Of a DNA stretch of 9,705 nt, positions 6,082 to 9,705 are shown piece by piece. The notes under the pieces were generated by a model. That model worked only from the letters and a program-made list of their open reading frames with translations. It did no database searches and was not told the origin of the DNA. Position numbers and translations under genes: made by a program. The stretch's first letter is position 1; each line of letters begins with the position of its first letter. Source of the stretch: Actinomycetota bacterium (GTDB lineage: Bacteria > Actinomycetota > Actinomycetes > Nanopelagicales > Nanopelagicaceae); the NCBI GenBank assembly GCA_009698045.1, contig WLRE01000048.1, positions 1 through 9,705 of the forward strand, in the 5' to 3' direction.

Positions 6082-7788
6082 ATGACATTTTCAGTCACTA
6101 TGCCAGCTCTCGGAGAGAGCGTCACCGAAGGAACTGTTACGCGATGGCTCAAAGCCGAGGGCGATCACATCAACGTTGACGAACCACTGCTTGAAGTCTC
6201 CACCGATAAGGTCGACACCGAAATTCCATCACCTGTTGCAGGAATTCTTCAGAAGATTGTTGTAGCTGTTGATTCGACTGTTGCAGTTGGTGCAGAGCTT
6301 GCGGTCATTGCCGATTCAGGCAGTGCGCCATCAACTCCTGCGGTGGCATCAGCTCCGGCTCAGCCATCAGCTCCGGCGCCTGTTGCTCCACCAGTGCAGG
6401 CTCCAGTTGTGCCTGTAGCAGCACAACCTGTACCTGCCGCGGTTCCGACCTCTTCCGGAACAATAGTTTCGATGCCCGCCCTCGGCGAGAGTGTCACTGA
6501 AGGAACTGTTACACGTTGGCTTAAGAATGTTGGCGATTCAATCAACGTAGATGAAGCACTTCTCGAAGTTTCTACCGACAAGGTAGATACCGAAATTCCA
6601 TCACCTGTTGCTGGAATCATCACATCTATTGACGTGCCAGTTGATTCAACTGTTCCAGTTGGCGCGCGACTAGCAACTATCGGAGTCTCAGCTTCCACAT
6701 CAGTTCCGGCGCAGTCGCAAGCTCCAGTTGCTCCAGTTGCTCCAGTTGCTCCAGTTGCGGCAGTGGTTCCAACTCCACCAACAATTCAATCGAGCCCCGT
6801 GCCTGCTCCTGCACCAACACCAACTCCCGTTCAATCAGTCGCTGTCAACGCACCATCGGATGCTTATGTCACTCCTCTGGTTCGCAAACTCGCTTCCGAA
6901 AATGGCGTTGATCTTGCTCGCGTAACCGGTACCGGTATCGGCGGACGCATTCGTAAGGAAGATGTTCTTGCTGCAATCACCAAGCCTGTAGCAACAGCTC
7001 CTGCCACATCTTCACCTTCGGCCTTAAACACTGCGCCAACTACTCCTGCAGCACCAGTTGCAATATCTCCACTACGTGGAACACAAGTTCAAATGACCAG
7101 ACTTCGTAAAGTTATTGCTTCCCGCATGGTCGAATCGCTTCAAGTAAGCGCACAACTCACTACTGTTGTTGAAGTCGATGTCACAAAGATTGCACGTCTA
7201 CGTGAACGCGCAAAGGCCTCCTTTGAATCGCGCGAGGGCGTTAATCTGACATTCCTTCCCTTCTTCGCTGTAGCAGTGTGCGAAGCGCTCAAGCAACATC
7301 CTGTTCTCAACTGTTCAATTGAAGGCGAGACAATTACCTATCATGGTGCAGAGCATCTCGGAGTAGCGGTCGATACCGAACGCGGACTTCTTGTACCTGT
7401 CATCAAGGATGCCGGAGATCTCAATATCGGCGGCGTTGCCCGAAGAATTTCAGATGTAGCAGCACGCACTCGCGACAATAAGATCTCGCCAGATGAGCTC
7501 GGTGGCGGAACATTTACTATCACTAATACTGGTAGCCGTGGCGCACTCTTCGATACACCAATCATTAACCAACCACAGGTCGCAATCCTTGGACTTGGTG
7601 CAATCGTTAAACGCCCAGTTGTCATGAAGGGTACTGATGGCGGCGAAACTATTGCTGTTCGCTCCATGGTCTATCTTGCACTCTCATACGATCATCGGAT
7701 CGTTGATGGCGCTGACGCTGCACGCTTCTTAGTCACCCTTAAAGACCGCCTCGAAGAGGGACGTTTCGAATCTGACCTTGGTTTGTAA
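6082..7788 (+). CDS. sucB: Dihydrolipoamide acyltransferase (E2) with two lipoyl domains, actinobacterial SucB/DlaT type
   Basis: This 568-residue E2 core subunit carries acyl groups on lipoyl arms and transfers them to CoA. Two lipoyl domains, at about 3-77 and 127-201, each contain the DKVD lipoylation site (K43 and K167). Pro/Ala-rich linkers follow each (about 78-126 and 202-258). A peripheral-subunit-binding domain at about 261-297 (TPLVRKLASENGVDLARVTG, then GGRIRKEDV) docks E1 or E3. The catalytic domain runs from about 330, ending with SYDHRIVDG, where H538 and D542 are the acyltransferase residues. Actinobacterial proteins of this form are often annotated as 2-oxoglutarate dehydrogenase E2, yet M. 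tuberculosis DlaT acts as the pyruvate dehydrogenase E2. Because 2-oxoglutarate activity in many Actinobacteria resides in a fused Kgd/OdhA protein, this E2 may serve pyruvate or both. No E1 is in the window. It lies in an operon with lpd and the next gene. Confidence 0.93.
   Translation: MTFSVTMPALGESVTEGTVTRWLKAEGDHINVDEPLLEVSTDKVDTEIPSPVAGILQKIVVAVDSTVAVGAELAVIADSGSAPSTPAVASAPAQPSAPAPVAPPVQAPVVPVAAQPVPAAVPTSSGTIVSMPALGESVTEGTVTRWLKNVGDSINVDEALLEVSTDKVDTEIPSPVAGIITSIDVPVDSTVPVGARLATIGVSASTSVPAQSQAPVAPVAPVAPVAAVVPTPPTIQSSPVPAPAPTPTPVQSVAVNAPSDAYVTPLVRKLASENGVDLARVTGTGIGGRIRKEDVLAAITKPVATAPATSSPSALNTAPTTPAAPVAISPLRGTQVQMTRLRKVIASRMVESLQVSAQLTTVVEVDVTKIARLRERAKASFESREGVNLTFLPFFAVAVCEALKQHPVLNCSIEGETITYHGAEHLGVAVDTERGLLVPVIKDAGDLNIGGVARRISDVAARTRDNKISPDELGGGTFTITNTGSRGALFDTPIINQPQVAILGLGAIVKRPVVMKGTDGGETIAVRSMVYLALSYDHRIVDGADAARFLVTLKDRLEEGRFESDLGL
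6088..6684 (+). repeat. Duplicated lipoyl-domain coding sequence (two direct copies)
   Basis: Two direct copies of the lipoyl-domain sequence lie at about 6088-6312 and 6460-6684. By hand alignment, residues 5-76 and 129-200 match at 59 of 72 positions without gaps. The two copies share a run of 23 identical bases (6217-6239 and 6589-6611) over the stretch encoding TEIPSPVAG, just after the lipoylated DKVD. Elsewhere many synonymous third positions differ. This looks like an old internal duplication under strong protein constraint, perhaps with local gene conversion. Confidence 0.85.
6721..6756 (+). repeat. Perfect 9-base tandem repeat, four copies, in the E2 linker
   Basis: GCTCCAGTT is repeated four times without interruption, encoding (Ala-Pro-Val)4 at residues 214-225 of the E2 linker, followed by a degenerate fifth unit (GCGGCAGTG). 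The repeat is in frame, so gain or loss of a unit would only change the length of the flexible arm that carries the second lipoyl domain. Confidence 0.9.
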
Positions 7789-7793
7789 GGGCG

Positions 7794-7798
7794 AGAGG
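7794..7798 (+). promoter_or_regulatory. Ribosome binding site of the TIGR01777-family gene
   Basis: AGAGG lies 8 bases before the ATG at 7807, in the 18-base gap after the E2 stop. It supports this start and separate initiation within a shared transcript. Confidence 0.6.
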
Positions 7799-7806
7799 AT
7801 TCATCT

Positions 7807-8703
7807 ATGAATCGCAAACTACCTCCACAAAGAATTGCCATCACTGGCGCTTCTGGTCTAATTGGTACACCACTAGTCGGACACCTCCGCTCTGAAGGTC
7901 ATACCGTTCAACGATTGGTTCGGCGCGCTCCTGTCAGTTCTGATGAGGTTCGTTGGGATCCGCAGGGCGGCACCGTTGACCTTGAACCACTTCGTGGCGT
8001 CGATGCGATCATTCACTTAGCGGGTGCTGGCGTCGGAGATAAACGATGGCGCAAAGAGTACAAGGCTGAAATTCTCAACTCGAGACTGTTAGGCACCACT
8101 GCAATTGCAGCTGCGGTTAACGAACTTAAGCCCTCAGTTTTCATCTCAGGAAGTGCAATCGGTTGGTATGGCGAAACTGGTAATCGCGCAGTCTCTGAAA
8201 CTGATCGCGCGGGCGATGATTTTCTTGCCACCGTGTGCCGCGAATGGGAAGGTGCAGCAGATTCGGTTGAAGGCGTTCGCACTGTCAAAATTAGAACCGG
8301 TTTAGTTTTAGACCCTACCGGCGGCGCTCTCGGTCGCATGTTGCCACTCTTCCGAATGGGATTAGGTGGTCGCCTCGGTTCAGGTCAACAGTGGTGGTCA
8401 TGGATAACTTTGCACGATCAAATTCGCGCAATCTGCCATCTTCTTGAATCAAATCTATCTGGTCCGGTTAATCTCACCGCACCTAACCCAGCTACAAATC
8501 AAGAGTTCACTGCCGCACTTGCACGCGCATTGCACAGACCGGCGCTCTTTCCAGCTCCAGGATTTGCTCTCAAATTAGCGCTCGGTGGATTTTCTACAGA
8601 AATTCTTGGCTCGAAAAAGGTACTCCCGACCGCTCTACTTGAAGATGGTTTTGAATTTGAGTATTCGCATATCGTGAATGCACTCAACGCCTTAATTGAG
8701 TAA
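7807..8703 (+). CDS. TIGR01777-family NAD(P)-binding epimerase-like protein (SDR, DUF1731)
   Basis: This 298-residue protein matches the usual length of the TIGR01777 family, extended short-chain dehydrogenase/reductase proteins with a C-terminal DUF1731 region. The Rossmann nucleotide-binding motif GASGLIG is at 14-20. IHLAGAGVGDKRW (69-81) is a family hallmark, and SGSAIGWYG (114-122) carries the active-site Tyr/Gly region. RTGLVL is at 163-168, GSGQQWWSWITLHD at 191-204 and the DUF1731 segment at about 247-295. The reaction is not known for the family; older annotations call it a nucleoside-diphosphate sugar epimerase or cell-division inhibitor (SulA) without good support. It follows the E2 gene by 18 bases, as its homologue Rv2216 follows dlaT in M. 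tuberculosis, which hints at a link with lipoate or 2-oxoacid dehydrogenase metabolism. Its last 20 bases overlap the convergent FAD oxidoreductase gene. Confidence 0.9.
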   Translation: MNRKLPPQRIAITGASGLIGTPLVGHLRSEGHTVQRLVRRAPVSSDEVRWDPQGGTVDLEPLRGVDAIIHLAGAGVGDKRWRKEYKAEILNSRLLGTTAIAAAVNELKPSVFISGSAIGWYGETGNRAVSETDRAGDDFLATVCREWEGAADSVEGVRTVKIRTGLVLDPTGGALGRMLPLFRMGLGGRLGSGQQWWSWITLHDQIRAICHLLESNLSGPVNLTAPNPATNQEFTAALARALHRPALFPAPGFALKLALGGFSTEILGSKKVLPTALLEDGFEFEYSHIVNALNALIE

Positions 8704-9705
8704 GTTCTTCAGCCGCTAAACGTCCGCTTGTCATTGCCCCTTGTTGAGATGGCAACTGCAAATAATCGCCCGCCAGAACAACGCTCTCGCTCGCTCTAAT
8801 AATTGGGCGTGCCGATCCCTTGGACATAAAGGGAAGTGAATCCCGTATCTCATACCGAGTCACATGCTCCCACTTGGAGGTACCCCAGATATGTGCCAGC
8901 TGTTCTTTGATTCGATCTTCACTAACGGAATTTAGAGTAGTCGTCGCAACAAGATGAGAGCCCAAAGGTGCATACGACTGAGAGATCTGTGAGATTGCAA
9001 CCGAGTTAACAATTGCTGACTTCGTGGGAATAGCCATATAAGCAGGTGAACTGAGCTCGTCCTTTGTGGTGTGATACCAAGTAGTTGACGACGACATTTG
9101 ATGTGGCATGTAGAGATTTAATAATGTGTTTGCAGTTGCCGCCGTAGTTGCAATCACAATCGCATCCGCATCTAACCGCCCAAAGTTTCCTATTACTGAT
9201 TTGCCCTCAACGCGCTCCACCCGATGACCGAAGCGAACATCGGTAAGACCTGCTGCTAGGGCCTTCGAGAACTCCCCTACTCCACGCGCGGGAACTCCCG
9301 GTCTGCCGAAGAGAAAACTCTTCATGATTGAGCGCTTTACCGTTGTGGAGATTAAATCGGGATTCGCCAGAAAAACCCCAGTGAAGAATTCATTGAAAAG
9401 TTCTTTGCGCCTCTTAAATGTTGTGAAGATGAGAGGGAATGGATGGTTAAGGCCCACCAAGAATTCACTGCCTCCATCTTGGATGCGCAGATTGGGGTTA
9501 ATGCTCTGAAAATCTAAGGTCGGTATTAGATTCGTGCGTGCAACTTCGGGATATGACGGGTTGATAACTTGGAATCCACGATCGCAGATAAAGCCATCGA
9601 TGAGATCTGAGGTGACTCGTCCACCAACTCGATCAGATTCTTCAAGCACAGTTACTTGAATGCCTGCAGAGGTAAGAGTGCGAGCTGCTTGCAGACCGGC
9701 CAGAC
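8684..9705 (-). CDS. FAD-dependent amine-oxidase-fold oxidoreductase, N-terminus cut by window end
   Basis: The frame is open from the window edge (first full codon at 9703) to a TGA at 8684-8686, giving 339 residues that lack only about the first ten. The visible start, LAGLQAARTLTSAGIQVTVL, followed by EESDRVGGRV (21-30 of the fragment), is the Rossmann FAD-binding site of the amino-oxidase family (phytoene desaturase, protoporphyrinogen oxidase and monoamine oxidase relatives). DGFICDRGFQVINPSYPEV follows, typical of a subgroup of uncharacterised FAD oxidoreductases in Actinobacteria and Cyanobacteria. The C-terminus has the second FAD contact VVLAGDYLQLPS with QQGAMTSGRLAAEEL (308-334). 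The GTG at 9647-9649 is internal, since starting there would remove the nucleotide-binding helix. The substrate is unknown; a pigment, carotenoid or porphyrin is a guess from the fold. It converges on and overlaps the TIGR01777 gene by 20 bases. Confidence 0.85.
   Translation of the reverse strand, partial: LAGLQAARTLTSAGIQVTVLEESDRVGGRVTSDLIDGFICDRGFQVINPSYPEVARTNLIPTLDFQSINPNLRIQDGGSEFLVGLNHPFPLIFTTFKRRKELFNEFFTGVFLANPDLISTTVKRSIMKSFLFGRPGVPARGVGEFSKALAAGLTDVRFGHRVERVEGKSVIGNFGRLDADAIVIATTAATANTLLNLYMPHQMSSSTTWYHTTKDELSSPAYMAIPTKSAIVNSVAISQISQSYAPLGSHLVATTTLNSVSEDRIKEQLAHIWGTSKWEHVTRYEIRDSLPFMSKGSARPIIRASESVVLAGDYLQLPSQQGAMTSGRLAAEELTQLRR

Noticed and set aside
6360..6698. A minus-strand open frame rich in Gly/Ala/Thr, opposite the E2 linker and second lipoyl domain.
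   Set aside because: Its composition is the mirror of the Pro/Ala/Val-rich linker codons and it has no ribosome binding site or known domain.
6721..6756. Short regular repeat considered as a CRISPR or regulatory iteron array.
   Set aside because: The 9-base units are contiguous without spacers, are in frame, and encode a typical E2 Ala-Pro-Val linker.
9647..9649. GTG as a possible start of the FAD oxidoreductase.
   Set aside because: The frame stays open to the window edge, and the preceding residues (LAGLQAARTLTSAGIQVT) are part of the FAD-binding Rossmann fold, so the true start lies beyond the window.

Overview
This window looks like chromosomal DNA from a small-genome, moderate-to-low-GC actinobacterium. 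That is an inference with two supports. First, the gene order gcvT (minus) / leucyl aminopeptidase / dihydrolipoyl dehydrogenase / two-lipoyl-domain E2 / TIGR01777-type epimerase-like protein is a block I know from Actinobacteria such as Mycobacterium and Streptomyces. Second, the base composition is mixed and TTA/AAA/ATT codons are used freely, unlike high-GC actinomycetes; a planktonic freshwater lineage of the Nanopelagicales (acI) type would fit. No phylogenetic marker in the window settles this. Coding density is very high: the longest non-coding gap is about 91 bases, and several neighbouring genes overlap.

Layout. Bases 1-1975 (plus strand) hold the end of a BtuF/FecB-type substrate-binding protein, a FecCD/BtuC-type permease and a BtuD/FecC-type ATPase. 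Together they form an importer for cobalamin, heme or ferric siderophore; the substrate cannot be fixed from this sequence. Bases 1941-3068 (minus) encode GcvT, the T protein of the glycine cleavage system, whose 3' end overlaps the ATPase gene tail to tail by 35 bases. A 51-base divergent gap separates gcvT from pepA (3120-4610, plus), an M17 leucyl aminopeptidase with all metal-binding and catalytic residues present. Next come lpd (4702-6069), a dihydrolipoyl dehydrogenase (E3), and 12 bases later a dihydrolipoamide acyltransferase (E2, 6082-7788) with two nearly identical lipoyl domains. After another 18 bases follows a TIGR01777/DUF1731 epimerase-like protein (7807-8703). The window ends inside a minus-strand FAD-dependent amine-oxidase-fold protein whose 3' end overlaps the epimerase-like gene by 20 bases.

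Functional picture. lpd and the E2 gene supply two of the three subunits of a 2-oxoacid dehydrogenase complex (pyruvate and/or 2-oxoglutarate); the E1 subunit is not here. E3 is also the L protein of the glycine cleavage system, so gcvT and lpd are linked through lipoate chemistry. In the related actinobacterial block, lipB and lipA (lipoate synthesis) usually follow the TIGR01777 gene. Here an oppositely oriented FAD oxidoreductase sits there instead.

I see no mobile element, CRISPR array, RNA gene or defence system. The window is mostly ordinary housekeeping DNA, and the points worth a second look are small-scale: possible leaderless divergent promoters, convergent overlaps, the duplicated lipoyl domains and the break in the usual lip gene order.
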